From JAEZBP01 sp963832725 (GTDB taxonomy: Bacteria; Myxococcota_A; Polyangia; Polyangiales; Sandaracinaceae): a stretch of DNA of 64,000 nt. Of this stretch, positions 1-10,709 are shown in pieces (position 1 is the first letter of the stretch; each line of letters begins with the position of its first letter). Made by a program: the position numbers and the translations under genes. Location of the stretch: contig CAWHVG010000005.1 in assembly GCA_963832725.1 (NCBI GenBank), positions 682,001 to 746,000 on the forward strand. The letters run 5' to 3'. The notes below the pieces were generated by a model. The model did no database searches and was not told the origin of the DNA. It was given only the letters and a program-made list of their open reading frames with translations.

Positions 1-47
1 TCCGCCGGAACGGCAACCGGAATTGGCCGCGCGGGCGGAGCCGTGAC

Positions 48-1619
48 ATGCCACGCGCGATGCGCCCCTTCGCCGCCACCCTCGCGCTGATCCTGACGGG
101 CTCGCTCCTCGCGAGCGGCTGCGGCGGCGCGTCCAGCCCGGGCGCCTCCAGCCCGGCGCACGCCCGCGGGCCGTGGGCCGAGCACCAGGACACGCCGCGG
201 GTCGCGGTCCCCGTCGAGGGAACCCCCGGCCGGGGCGCGGACGCACCGCTGGTGACGATGGTCGTCTTCAGCGACTTCCAATGCCCCTACTGCCGCCGCT
301 CGGCGCCCACGTTGGACCGCGTCCTCCAGGCGTACCCGGACACGGTGCGGCTCTACTTCCGCAACCTCCCGCTCGGCATCCACGAGCACGCCGAGATGGC
401 GGCGGAGGCGGCGGTGGAGGCGCGCGCCCAAGGCGGCGACGAGGCCTTCTGGGCGTTTCACGACCGGCTCTTCTCGGGTCACGGGCTGGCCGTCGACGAC
501 CTGGTGGAGGACGCGGGCGACATCGGGCTCGACGCGACCCGCATGCGCGTGGCCCTGCGCGGCCGAGTGCACGAAGAAGACGTCGAGCGCGACGTGCAGC
601 TCGCGGTGGATCTCGGCATCACCGGCACGCCCACCCTCTTCGTGAACGGCCGGCCCTTCCTGGGGATCCCGGACGAAGACCAGCTCCACGAGATTGTCGA
701 CGAGGAGATCGGCCTCGCCCGCGAGGCAATGGAGCGTGGCATCCCGCAGGGCCAGCTCTACGCGGCGGTGATGGAGGAGGCCTCGGACACGCTCCCCAGC
801 GAAGAGGCAGCCGACGACGAGCCGCCGCCCGAGCTCGACGAGTCCGTGGTCTACGCCGTGCCGGTCGAAGGCGCGCCCCGGCTCGGACCCGCCGACGCGC
901 CGGTCACCATCGTCGCGTTCAGCGACTTCCAGTGCCCCTTCTGCGCGCGCGCCGTGCCGATCCTCCACGCGCTGATGGAGCGCTACCCCGACCGGATCCG
1001 GGTCTTCTTCCGACACCACCCGCTGCCCTTCCATCCCAACGCACCGCGCGCCGCGCTCACGGCCGAGGCCGCTCGCGATCAGCAGGGCGACGAGGGCTTC
1101 TGGGCGATGCACGACCGGCTCTTCGCGCAGCAGGATGCCCTCGGCCCCGAAGACCTGATGGCGCTGGCCGAGGAGTCGGACCTCGACATGGAGCGCTTCC
1201 GCGAGAGCGTCACCGATCCGGGCGTCATCGCGCGGATCACCCGTGACGAGGGCCTGGCGCGCCGCTTCGGCGTGCTCGGGACGCCGACCTTCTACATCAA
1301 CGGGCGGGTGATCACCGGAGCGCAGCCGCTGCCCGTGTTCGAGGCGGCCGTCGACGATGCGCTGGCCCGGGCGGACGCCGAGCTGGCCCGCGGCACGGCG
1401 CCGGCGGAGCTCTACCAGACGCTGGTCCACGACGGGAGCGACCACGCCGTCTGGCGCGAGTCGGGGTCCGCCCCGTCCGCACAGCCCCCGTCCGCACAGC
1501 CCCCGTCCGCACAGCCCCCGTCCGCACAGCCCCCGTCCGCACAGCCCCCGTCCGCACAGCGCCCGTCCGCACAGCGCCCGTCCGCACAGCGCCCGTCCGC
1601 ACAGGGGGACCACCGTTGA
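48..1619 (+). CDS. Lipoprotein with two tandem DsbA-like thioredoxin domains
   Basis: A 523-residue exported thiol oxidoreductase. Residues 1-25 form a lipoprotein signal ending in LASGC, so Cys25 is the likely lipidated residue. Two DsbA-type thioredoxin folds follow: the first has the active site CPYC at about residues 79-82 and its cis-Pro loop GTPT near 193, and the second has CPFC at about 296-299 and GTPT near 412. Both carry the helical insertion ending in FWA-HDRLF that is typical of the DsbA/Thioredoxin_4 family. The likely role is disulfide formation or exchange in the periplasm. Most family members have one domain, so this is an internal duplication or fusion. The last ~45 residues are a Pro-Ser-Ala-Gln pentapeptide repeat encoded by a 15-bp minisatellite. 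The ATG at 48 is the only start that leaves the signal intact. The two CxxC sites suggest two redox centres in one chain; whether they relay electrons is inference. Confidence 0.88.
   Translation: MPRAMRPFAATLALILTGSLLASGCGGASSPGASSPAHARGPWAEHQDTPRVAVPVEGTPGRGADAPLVTMVVFSDFQCPYCRRSAPTLDRVLQAYPDTVRLYFRNLPLGIHEHAEMAAEAAVEARAQGGDEAFWAFHDRLFSGHGLAVDDLVEDAGDIGLDATRMRVALRGRVHEEDVERDVQLAVDLGITGTPTLFVNGRPFLGIPDEDQLHEIVDEEIGLAREAMERGIPQGQLYAAVMEEASDTLPSEEAADDEPPPELDESVVYAVPVEGAPRLGPADAPVTIVAFSDFQCPFCARAVPILHALMERYPDRIRVFFRHHPLPFHPNAPRAALTAEAARDQQGDEGFWAMHDRLFAQQDALGPEDLMALAEESDLDMERFRESVTDPGVIARITRDEGLARRFGVLGTPTFYINGRVITGAQPLPVFEAAVDDALARADAELARGTAPAELYQTLVHDGSDHAVWRESGSAPSAQPPSAQPPSAQPPSAQPPSAQPPSAQRPSAQRPSAQRPSAQGDHR
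1473..1604. repeat. 15-bp minisatellite, nine copies
   Basis: The core CCGTCCGCACAG recurs nine times at exactly 15-bp spacing (1473, 1488, and so on to 1593). It sits inside the 3' end of the DsbA-like gene and encodes the pentapeptide PSAQP/R. The first five units end in CCC and the last units in GCC, giving a P to R switch along the array. Because the unit is a multiple of three, copy-number changes would lengthen or shorten the tail without breaking the frame. Confidence 0.95.
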
Positions 1620-1769
1620 CAGCCCGTAGACAGCACCGTAAGGTTCGGCGCCGATTTTTTCGGGGGGTTCTCCCGCCTGCGCTCGTCTTCACCTCTGCCG
1701 CGCGCGATCCCGGACAGGTGACGCGCCCGTACCGGCGCACCGAGCACATCTCGAAGGAGTGACATTTTC

Positions 1770-2654
1770 ATGGCCAAGGCTCAGGCGGCACGCGATGTGC
1801 CCATCGTCGAAGAGCTCCACTTCAAGAGCGACAGCGCGTTCCTCTGCCTGCTGCTCAACCGCCGGGTCGGTTTCATCCGCGTAATCGACTTCCGCTCGGG
1901 CGCGCTGCCGGCGAAGCGCCTCTTCATCCAGTCGGTGGCGAAGCGCGAGGGCGTCGAGAAGGTCATCACGCTCGTCGAGAAGGACGAGGTCTCGTCCTGG
2001 ACCCGGGTCGGGTTCGTCCGCGAGGGGACCATCCCCGGCTTCTACAAGCGAAGCGACGGACACCTCTGCGGCTGCCTCATCAACGAGCGGACCGCCTCCA
2101 TCGAGGTATCCGACGAGGGCGTGAAGCGGGCCGAGCGGACCGTGAACCACGGCAAGAAGAACGCCCGCGAGGTCCCCGAGGCGCTCGACATGGTCACCGT
2201 GCAGGAGGTCGACGACTCGGTCGCCCTCAAGGCGCGCGACGACGCGTGGCGCAAGGGCAAGGGGCTCAACCCCTTCGACGACTTCGGTCGCGACGCCGAG
2301 CGGATGTTCGTCGAGGCGACCGCCAAGCGCGGCAAGCCGAACCACCTCTCCGTCGAGTTCCAGGACTGCTTCGGGCACTCGCTCGTCGAGGTGCTCCGCG
2401 CGCCGGAGGACGATCTCGACGTGATCGCCGTGACGGCAGGCCTGCGCCGGCTGGGCGACGACCTCACCGCCCGCGGCATCGTGAGCGGCTTCGCGTTCGC
2501 GCCCTCCGACGACATCGGGCTGGCGACCGCCTACCTGGCGGCCGGCTTCCGCAAGACCGGCCTCTTGGCCGGCGGCGTCTTGGTCAACGGGGAGCGCAAG
2601 GACGCGATCCTCTGGACGCGCAAGCTCGCCAACCCGGCCGACGAAGAGACCTGA
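1770..2654 (+). CDS. GNAT-like acetyltransferase related to AblB (tentative)
   Basis: A 294-residue cytoplasmic protein with two acetyltransferase-like halves. Around residues 75-100 the string VGFVREGTIPGFYKR resembles the VGF-REG-IPGYF segment of AblB (beta-lysine N6-acetyltransferase) and related GNAT proteins. The C-terminal block near residues 255-285 (AAGFRKTGLLAGGVLVNG, then ILWTRKL) matches the AblB end, where a GYR-GGTLVNN-like stretch precedes a WYKPL-like strand. No lysine 2,3-aminomutase (ablA) lies next to it, so the substrate need not be beta-lysine. A good ribosome-binding site (GAAGGAG, 1754-1760) precedes the ATG. The IS66 element begins 17 bp after the stop. Family assignment rests on remembered motifs; the function is uncertain. 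Confidence 0.55.
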   Translation: MAKAQAARDVPIVEELHFKSDSAFLCLLLNRRVGFIRVIDFRSGALPAKRLFIQSVAKREGVEKVITLVEKDEVSSWTRVGFVREGTIPGFYKRSDGHLCGCLINERTASIEVSDEGVKRAERTVNHGKKNAREVPEALDMVTVQEVDDSVALKARDDAWRKGKGLNPFDDFGRDAERMFVEATAKRGKPNHLSVEFQDCFGHSLVEVLRAPEDDLDVIAVTAGLRRLGDDLTARGIVSGFAFAPSDDIGLATAYLAAGFRKTGLLAGGVLVNGERKDAILWTRKLANPADEET

Positions 2655-2663
2655 TCGCGGGCC

Positions 2664-2671
2664 GCGAGGGC
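2664..2671. repeat. 8-bp target site duplication, left copy
   Basis: GCGAGGGC directly precedes the GTAA end of the IS66-family element and is repeated exactly at 4206-4213. An 8-bp duplication is the hallmark of IS66-family insertion. Confidence 0.93.
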
Positions 2672-4205
2672 GTAAGCGTTCACGGGGGGTAGCGGCCGTG
2701 ATCTTGTGATCGGCCCCACGGCGCCCGGTTCGAGCGCGTGATCTACGTGGGGCGTGTCGGATTCTCGAGCAGCGACTGGTCGCGCTGGAAGCCGCCGTCG
2801 CGCAGCACGTCGCGACGATCGCGGAACGCGACGCGACGCTCGCCGAGCGGGACGCGACGATCGCGAAGCTCGAGAAGCGGGTGGCTGAGCTGGAGACGAA
2901 GCTCGGCCAGAACTCGTCGAACTCGTCGCTGCCGCCGTCGACGGACCGAGGCCAGAACCCGCGCCGCAACGCGAAGAAGGGGGCGAAGCGGAAGAAGCGG
3001 AAGAAGCGCCCCGGCGGCGGGCAGCATCGGGAGCTGCTCCCGCCCGAGCAGGTCGACGCGTTCCATGATCACTTCCCGAGTGAGTGCGGCGGATGCGGTA
3101 AGCGACTGCCGAAGAGTGCGGACGAGGAGCCGCAGCGGCATCAGGTGACGGAGATCCCCGAGGTCCGGCCGCACGTCGACGAGCATCGCCTTCACGCGGT
3201 CGAGTGTCGCTGCGGATGCGTGACCCGGGCGGAGCTTCCCGACGACGTTCCGCGAGGCGCATTCGGCCCGCGGCTGATCGCGACGGTGGCGCTCCTCACC
3301 GGGCTCTATCGACTCAGCAAGCGCAACACGCAGCGGATCCTGGGCGAGCTGTTCGGCGTCACGATCTCGACCGGCGCCGTCAGCAACTGCGAGCGCCGCG
3401 TCGGCGACGCGCTCGAGGCTCCGCACGAAGAACTGCACGGCTTCGTGCAGGCGCAGGAGGTCCTCCACGCGGACGAGACGAGCTGGCAGCAGCAGCACAA
3501 GACGCACTGGCTCTGGGTCGCCTGCACCTGCACGGTCAGCTTCTTCCTCATCCAGGCCGGTCGCTGCACCGACGGGGCGAAGCGCCTGCTCGGCGGGTTC
3601 GACGGAACGCTCGTCATCGACCGCCTCGCTTCGTACGGCTTCCGGGACGAACCCGAGCAGACATGCTGGGCGCACTTGAAACGCTCGTTCCAGGGTCTCG
3701 CGGAGCGAACGGACGGGGACTGCGCGAAGTACGGCGTCCCGCTTCTCGAGCAGACACGGGAGATGTTCAAGCTCTGGCGCCGCGTGCGCGACGGGACCCT
3801 GCAGCATCGGACCTTCCAGCGTCGGATGATCCCCGTCCGCACCGAGATGAAAGGCTGCTCGACGAGGCCGCGCAGTCCGCGTGCGCCCGCACCCAGGGCA
3901 AGGCCAAGGCGCTCCTCAAGTACCGCCCCGCGCTCTGGACCTTCGTCGATGTCGAGGGCATCCCGCCGACGAACAACGAGGCCGAGCGTGCCCTGCGTCA
4001 CGCGGTCATCCTCCGCAAGTTGTCGTTCGGAACGCAGAGCGACCGAGGCAGCCGCTTCATCGAGCGGATGCTCTCCGCCGTCGACACGCTCCGCAAGCAG
4101 GACCGCGACGTCATGGGCTTCCTCATGGACGCCCTCGCAGCGAACGGGACCACAGCTACGCCCCCGTCGCTGCTGCCCATCGCGGCGTGACCCCCCTGAA
4201 GTTAC
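2672..4205 (+). mobile_element. Complete IS66-family insertion sequence (ISBst12-like, single-gene type)
   Basis: A 1534-bp element bounded by imperfect terminal inverted repeats. The left end reads GTAAGCGTTCACGGGGGGT; the right end, read on the minus strand, is GTAACTTCAGGGGGGTCAC. GTAA is the conserved IS66-family tip. It is flanked by identical 8-bp direct repeats GCGAGGGC (2664-2671 and 4206-4213), so the insertion can be defined to the base and its ends have not decayed. Only one gene is present, the large DDE transposase (tnpC type); tnpA and tnpB are absent, as in the ISBst12 subgroup. It landed between the GNAT-like gene and ybjN without disrupting a recognisable gene. The subgroup assignment is from gene content, not a database match. 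Confidence 0.92.
2754..4190 (+). CDS. IS66-family DDE transposase (two single-base frame breaks)
   Basis: Repaired length is about 478 residues. An N-terminal coiled coil (LEQRLVALE... through about 2890) is followed by the IS66 signature QNSSNSSLPPSTD, a basic stretch, a four-Cys zinc finger (CGGCGK ... CRCGC), and the DDE core: first Asp in HADET (about 3470), second Asp in VIDRL (about 3615), Glu in NNEAERALR (about 3975). The frame breaks twice. Near 3853-3855 one base is missing, because the downstream frame resumes with LLDEAAQ. At the start, dropping one T from GATTC (2760-2764) joins a GTG at 2754 to the coiled coil as MSDLEQRLVALE; without that correction no plausible start exists in frame before 2881. 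As written, the protein would not be made intact. Confidence 0.85.
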
Positions 4206-4213
4206 GCGAGGGC
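4206..4213. repeat. 8-bp target site duplication, right copy
   Basis: GCGAGGGC immediately after the terminal TTAC of the IS66-family element, identical to 2664-2671. Confidence 0.93.
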
Positions 4214-4300
4214 TGCCGCCTCACGATCGGGGAATAACGACCCCGTTTGGCGCCTTGACCCCTGGAATCCGGCTGTCCCTGGCGGATGCCCAGGGCGCGG

Positions 4301-4330
4301 TTGACCCTCTCCGCGTGGCCTCGCTACTCT
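4301..4330 (+). promoter_or_regulatory. Possible sigma-70-type promoter for ybjN-pspA
   Basis: TTGACC (4301-4306) and TACTCT (4325-4330), 18 bp apart, lie about 72 bp before the YbjN start. It is downstream of the IS element, so the insertion should not have cut these genes from it. No experimental support; the -10 match is only partial. Confidence 0.35.
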
Positions 4331-4401
4331 CCCGCCTCCGTAGGGTGCGGGCGAGCGTTTCTGGTGCGCCGCCCGGCTGACCCACGATCGCGAGGAGAAC
4401 G

Positions 4402-4803
4402 ATGCGGACGCGTGAGGACATCGAGGCCTACCTTCATCGCTCCGGCCACCCGCACCGTGAGGTGGCGGACGACACGTGGCTGATCACGGATCCCTCGGAC
4501 GGGCGCGAGAACATCGTCGTGCGCCTCACCGACGGGCTCGTGATCTTCCGGCTGAAGGTCCTGCAGCTCGATCGGGTCGAGCCCGAGCGACGGGAGGAAT
4601 TCTTCGAGCAGCTCCTGCGGCTCAACGCGGAGGACATGGTGCACGGCGCCTACGGCGCATCGGAGGGCACCCTGACGATCACGGCCACCCTCCGCCTCGA
4701 GAACCTGGACTTCAGCGAGTTCTCCGGGACGCTCGACGACTTCATCGTCGCCGTGACCAACCACTATCCGAAGCTGCGCGAGTACATGCGCACCGCTGCC
4801 TGA
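4402..4803 (+). CDS. YbjN-domain protein upstream of PspA
   Basis: A 133-residue cytoplasmic protein with the mixed alpha/beta layout of the YbjN / type III chaperone-like family: an N-terminal helix, a strand-rich centre (WLITDPS, ENIVVRLTDGLVIFRLKV), helices FFEQLLRLNAEDMVHGAYG, then DDFIVAVTNHYPKLREYM at the end. No catalytic residues are evident. It ends 15 bp before pspA on the same strand, so co-transcription is likely, and the pairing suggests a role in the PspA envelope-stress response. GAGGAG (4392-4397) is a good ribosome site for the ATG. Family assignment is moderately sure; the partner role is inference from position. Confidence 0.65.
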   Translation: MRTREDIEAYLHRSGHPHREVADDTWLITDPSDGRENIVVRLTDGLVIFRLKVLQLDRVEPERREEFFEQLLRLNAEDMVHGAYGASEGTLTITATLRLENLDFSEFSGTLDDFIVAVTNHYPKLREYMRTAA

Positions 4804-4818
4804 GGGGGGTGACTGACC

Positions 4819-5631
<813 letters not shown>

Positions 5632-5675
5632 GCCCGGAGATGGAGCCCCATCCGAAGGTGAGATGAGGCGCCTCT

Positions 5676-5712
5676 CCCCGAGCGCGTGAGCTTTCTCGGG
5701 GCGATGCGCCCC
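5676..5712 (+). other. Two overlapping, mutually exclusive hairpins after pspA
   Basis: CCCCGAG (5676-5682) pairs perfectly with CTCGGGG (5695-5701). The last four G of that arm also begin GGGGCG (5698-5703), which pairs with CGCCCC (5707-5712) around an ATG loop. Only one can form at a time. There is no T tract, so a simple intrinsic terminator is not supported. Confidence 0.5.
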
Positions 5713-5750
5713 GTCCTCGATGTGCGAGGGGTGCTTAGCAGCCGCGCGTC

Positions 5751-5778
5751 TTGACTGCTGACAGGGACGGCTTATCGT
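5751..5778 (+). promoter_or_regulatory. Possible promoter of the FmdB-family gene
   Basis: TTGACT (5751-5756) and TATCGT (5773-5778) with a 16-bp spacer, 50 bp before the ATG at 5828. The -35 box matches 5 of 6 consensus bases and the -10 box 4 of 6. Confidence 0.4.
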
Positions 5779-5827
5779 GGCGAATGGTCGGCTGGGGTTT
5801 CCCCGCTGGCCCCAGGAGGTTTCGAGA

Positions 5828-6169
5828 ATGCCGACCTACGATTACGGATGCCAGAGCTGTGGGCACCAGTGGGAGCTGGAGCAGCGCATCTCGGAAGACG
5901 CCATCAAGAAGTGCCCGAAGTGCGGCAAGATGCGCGCGCAGCGGCTCATCAGCGGCGGCAACTTCATCCTCAAGGGCGGCGGTTGGTACGCCGACCTCTA
6001 CTCTTCGTCCTCGTCTTCCTCCAAGGGCTCCGGCAGCTCGAGCTCGAGCAGCTCCAGCTCCAGCTCTGACTCGAGCAGCTCCGGCGGCTCGACCTCCGGC
6101 GACTCGAGCTCCGGCGGCTCGAGCTCCGGGTCGGGCGGCAAGTCGGGATCGAAGACCGCCAGCGGCTGA
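5828..6169 (+). CDS. FmdB-family zinc-ribbon protein with poly-Ser tail
   Basis: A 113-residue protein. Residues 1-45 are a classic FmdB/CxxC_CXXC_SSSS zinc ribbon: MPTYDYGCQSCGHQWE and then KCPKCGK, giving two CxxC knuckles. The rest is a low-complexity Ser/Gly tail with runs of 7 and 11 serines. FmdB-type ribbons are annotated as regulators of amidase/formamidase genes in a few species, but most are of unknown function, and none of those genes is near. The start at ATG 5828 is set by the conserved MPTYDY N-terminus and by AGGAGG (5815-5820) just before it; an upstream in-frame start at 5777 is unlikely. An intrinsic terminator follows the stop. Confidence 0.82.
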   Translation: MPTYDYGCQSCGHQWELEQRISEDAIKKCPKCGKMRAQRLISGGNFILKGGGWYADLYSSSSSSSKGSGSSSSSSSSSSSDSSSSGGSTSGDSSSGGSSSGSGGKSGSKTASG

Positions 6170-6190
6170 CCACAGCGCGCCTCCGTCCGA

Positions 6191-6222
6191 ACCCCGGCGT
6201 CGACCCGACGACCGGGGTTTTC
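6191..6222 (+). terminator. Intrinsic terminator after the FmdB-family gene
   Basis: ACCCCGG (6191-6197) pairs with CCGGGGT (6212-6218), and an inner CGTCG/CGACG stem (6198-6202 with 6206-6210) continues it past one bulged A. TTTTC follows directly. Confidence 0.75.
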
Positions 6223-6437
6223 GTTGGCCGAAAACTGTGGCAAAAAGCCACACACCGCCAACGATCGGTCTCGGTCGGTGCGAACAGAGGTTGACGGAAT
6301 CACCGACAGTGTCCCGTCGGCAATCCGACAGGCGCCCTAACCGGCCGGAAAAACATCGCTTTCAGGCGCACGCCCCAGGTTGGAGCCAGAGGTATGCTCC
6401 TTGCGGATGGCTGGCGACCGTGCTGACGGAGATCCCC

Positions 6438-8711
<2,274 letters not shown>

Positions 8712-8823
8712 GATGCCCGACCCTAATCCGAGCGCCCCATCGACACCACCCCCGGGAGGGGAGCGCCGACGCCACAGCGCGCAAACGAGCGGGCACGGCG
8801 GCGACCGTGCTACAAATCGGCCC

Positions 8824-9528
8824 ATGAAACCGGCCGCGCGGGAGAGCTCCGCCGCCGCCTCCGAGGAGGGCGAGGCCGGCGTGAATGAAGCGCCGGACGC
8901 CGCGTCGAAACGATCGACGACGGAGGCGGACGACGATCGTGAGCTCGTCCGCCGGGTTCAGGAAGGCGATCATCAGGCCTTCCGTTTGCTCTTCGAGCGC
9001 TACCACCGTCGGGCCTACGCGGTGGCGTTCGGGGTCGTGAAGAACAATCAGGACGCGCTCGACGTCGTGCAGGACGAATTCGTCAAGGTCCACCGCCACA
9101 TCGAGAAGTTCCAGGGCTCCAGCAGCTTCTACACCTGGCTCTACCGGATCATCATGAACCTCGCGATCGACCACGTCCGCCGCCGCCGCAACGCGAAGGG
9201 CCTGGAGTACGACGACCGCGTCGGGCGCGCGGACGACGAGGTGGCCGGCGACGGGACGCTGCTCCCTCGGATCATGGACTCGAACCCCGGCAAGACGGTG
9301 ATCCGCAAGGAGCTGCTCGGCCGGATCCAGGACGCGCTCGACGAGCTGCCCGAATACCATCGCGCGGTGATTCTGCTGCGCGAGGTGGAGGGCCTGAGCT
9401 ACGAAGAGATGGCCGAGGTGCTCGAAGTGCCCAAGGGGACCATCATGAGCCGCCTGTTCCACGCGCGAAAGAAGATGCAGGTGGCGCTGAGCGACTACAT
9501 GGAAGGGGATCTCGAGATCGAGGACTGA
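8824..9528 (+). CDS. ECF-type RNA polymerase sigma factor
   Basis: A 234-residue sigma-70-family regulator of the extracytoplasmic-function group. An acidic, low-complexity N-terminus of about 40 residues precedes region 2 (DRELVRRVQEGDHQAFRLLF; YRRAYAVAFGVVKNNQDALDVVQD; FYTWLYRIIMNLAIDHVRRR) and region 4 (LPEYHRAVILLREVEGLSYEEMAEVL, then VPKGTIMSRLFHARKKM). Region 3 is missing, as expected. It is followed 3 bp later by a membrane anti-sigma gene and then by a secreted-protein gene, a standard sigma/anti-sigma cell-surface signalling unit. The ATG at 8824 is divergent from the helicase; a GTG at 8881 is an alternative that would drop only the acidic leader. Confidence 0.9.
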   Translation: MKPAARESSAAASEEGEAGVNEAPDAASKRSTTEADDDRELVRRVQEGDHQAFRLLFERYHRRAYAVAFGVVKNNQDALDVVQDEFVKVHRHIEKFQGSSSFYTWLYRIIMNLAIDHVRRRRNAKGLEYDDRVGRADDEVAGDGTLLPRIMDSNPGKTVIRKELLGRIQDALDELPEYHRAVILLREVEGLSYEEMAEVLEVPKGTIMSRLFHARKKMQVALSDYMEGDLEIED

Positions 9529-9531
9529 GTC

Positions 9532-10162
9532 ATGCCCGCACCCTCCGACGACCAACTGCAGCAGTACTTCGACGGCGAGCTCACCGACGCCGAGGCCAAC
9601 GCGATCGAGCGCGAGCTCGACGCCGACGAGGCGCGCAAGGCCAAGCTCGAGGGGCTGCGCCACCTGCACGACCTCGTCGTGACGGGGGCCGAGGCGCGGG
9701 CGGACGAGCTCGACTCGGGCTCGATGTGGGCCGCCCTCGAGGCGCGCCTCGGTGAGGAAGCCGCCGAGGACGACGACCCGATGTTCCCCGCCGAGATGAT
9801 CTCGACCGGGTCGGCTCCGGCGCGCCCGAAGCTCGGTGTGATCGCGGGCGGCAAGGCCGAGAGCAAGGCCGCAGAGCGAGCCCGCGCCCGCCCGCCGCAA
9901 GAACGTCGTATGGATCGGCATCGCCACCACGCTCGCCGTCGCCGCCGCGGTCCTGTTGGTGGTCGTGCGGCCCTTCGACCTGAACCGTGACAAGGTGGCG
10001 GAGGCGCCGCCGCCCGGGACCGAGGTCGAGCAGGTCGATTTCGGCTACAGCACCGGCGCGGTGTTCAGCGTCGAAGGCAGCGAGGGCGAGCGCTACGCCG
10101 TGGTGTGGATCAGCGACGAGAAGCCGACCCTCGACCAGGACAGCCAGGAAAGGCTCCAGTGA
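9532..10162 (+). CDS. Anti-sigma factor, single-pass membrane protein (frame break)
   Basis: Repaired length about 209 residues. The N-terminal ~120 residues form an acidic helical domain (DDQLQQYFDGELTDAEANAI, then a helix-rich EADEARKAKLEGLRHLHDL) like the cytoplasmic part of anti-sigma factors, though without the HxxxCxxC zinc motif. One transmembrane helix follows (VVWIGIATTLAVAAAVLLVV) and then a short periplasmic tail ending DQDSQERLQ. The two parts are in different frames: the first runs into nonsense after about 9880 and the second opens from about 9885. A one-base insertion (or two-base loss) in the C-rich stretch 9875-9895 explains this. The gene begins 3 bp after the sigma factor, which supports the pairing. 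Confidence 0.7.
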
Positions 10163-10166
10163 TCCC

Positions 10167-10634
10167 GTGCGCCTCTCGTCGACATCGTTCGCGCTCGTAG
10201 TCTTCGCCCTCGTGTGGAGCGGTGAGGCGCTCGCGCAGCCGGCCGCGGTCGAGGGCGAAGTCCTGATCGTGCTGGCGAGCGAGAGCGGTCACGAACGCGA
10301 CCCGCACCTGGCCGACGTGCCGGCGCTCCGGCGACCTCCCTTCGACAGCTACGGGTCGATGCAGCTCCTCTCGTCGCCGCACATCGAGCTGCGACAGGGG
10401 CAGGCGGAGGAGATCTCGCTCCCGAACGGCCGGCGGATGCGGGTGGTGCTGCGCGGCCTCACGCCCGACGGGCGTTTCCGGCTGCAGGTGTCGATCAACC
10501 GGCCCGGGCAGCAGGACTATCTGCCCGAGCTGAGCGTGGTGGCCTCGCCGGGCGATCCCTTCTTCATCGCCGGGCAGTCCTACCGAGACGGCACGCTGGT
10601 GATCGGGTTCCGCCTCGGGCACCGCGGGCACTGA
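10167..10634 (+). CDS. Secreted protein of unknown function in the sigma operon
   Basis: A 155-residue protein beginning at GTG 10167, only 4 bp after the anti-sigma stop, with AGGAAAGG overlapping that stop as ribosome site. Residues 1-24 are a signal peptide (SFALVVFALVWSGEALA, cut near ALA-QP). The mature part is beta-rich (EVLIVLASES; EISLPNGRRMRVVLRGL; FRLQVSINRPGQQDYLPELSVV; GTLVIGFRL) and has no cysteines. A domain I can name was not recognised. Position as third gene of the unit suggests the periplasmic partner or output of the sigma/anti-sigma system; that is inference. Confidence 0.7.
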   Translation: MRLSSTSFALVVFALVWSGEALAQPAAVEGEVLIVLASESGHERDPHLADVPALRRPPFDSYGSMQLLSSPHIELRQGQAEEISLPNGRRMRVVLRGLTPDGRFRLQVSINRPGQQDYLPELSVVASPGDPFFIAGQSYRDGTLVIGFRLGHRGH

Positions 10635-10663
10635 CCCCGACCTCTGCCGGCGAGCCGAATCGC

Positions 10664-10692
10664 TTGTGGGCAGCAGACCCGGGCGATACCTT
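10664..10692 (+). promoter_or_regulatory. Possible promoter of the zinc-ribbon Ser/Thr kinase gene
   Basis: TTGTGG (10664-10669) and TACCTT (10687-10692) with a 17-bp spacer, 18 bp before the ATG at 10710. Match is weak, and the short leader would leave little room for a ribosome site. Confidence 0.25.
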
Positions 10693-10709
10693 GGCCCTCT
10701 CCGGGGGAC

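Noticed and set aside
1473..1604. CRISPR-like array
   Set aside because: The unit is 15 bp with no spacers and lies in frame inside a gene as a peptide repeat.
3841..3866. Programmed -1 frameshifting in the IS66 transposase
   Set aside because: There is no X-XXY-YYZ slippery heptamer or strong downstream stem at the break, and IS66 tnpC is normally one frame. A base loss fits better.
6223..6437. Possible small RNA or tRNA-like element between the FmdB and helicase genes
   Set aside because: GGAGC/GCTCC and CCGTCGG/CCGAC pairings exist but there is no T-loop or tRNA arm pattern and no promoter-terminator pair in the right place.
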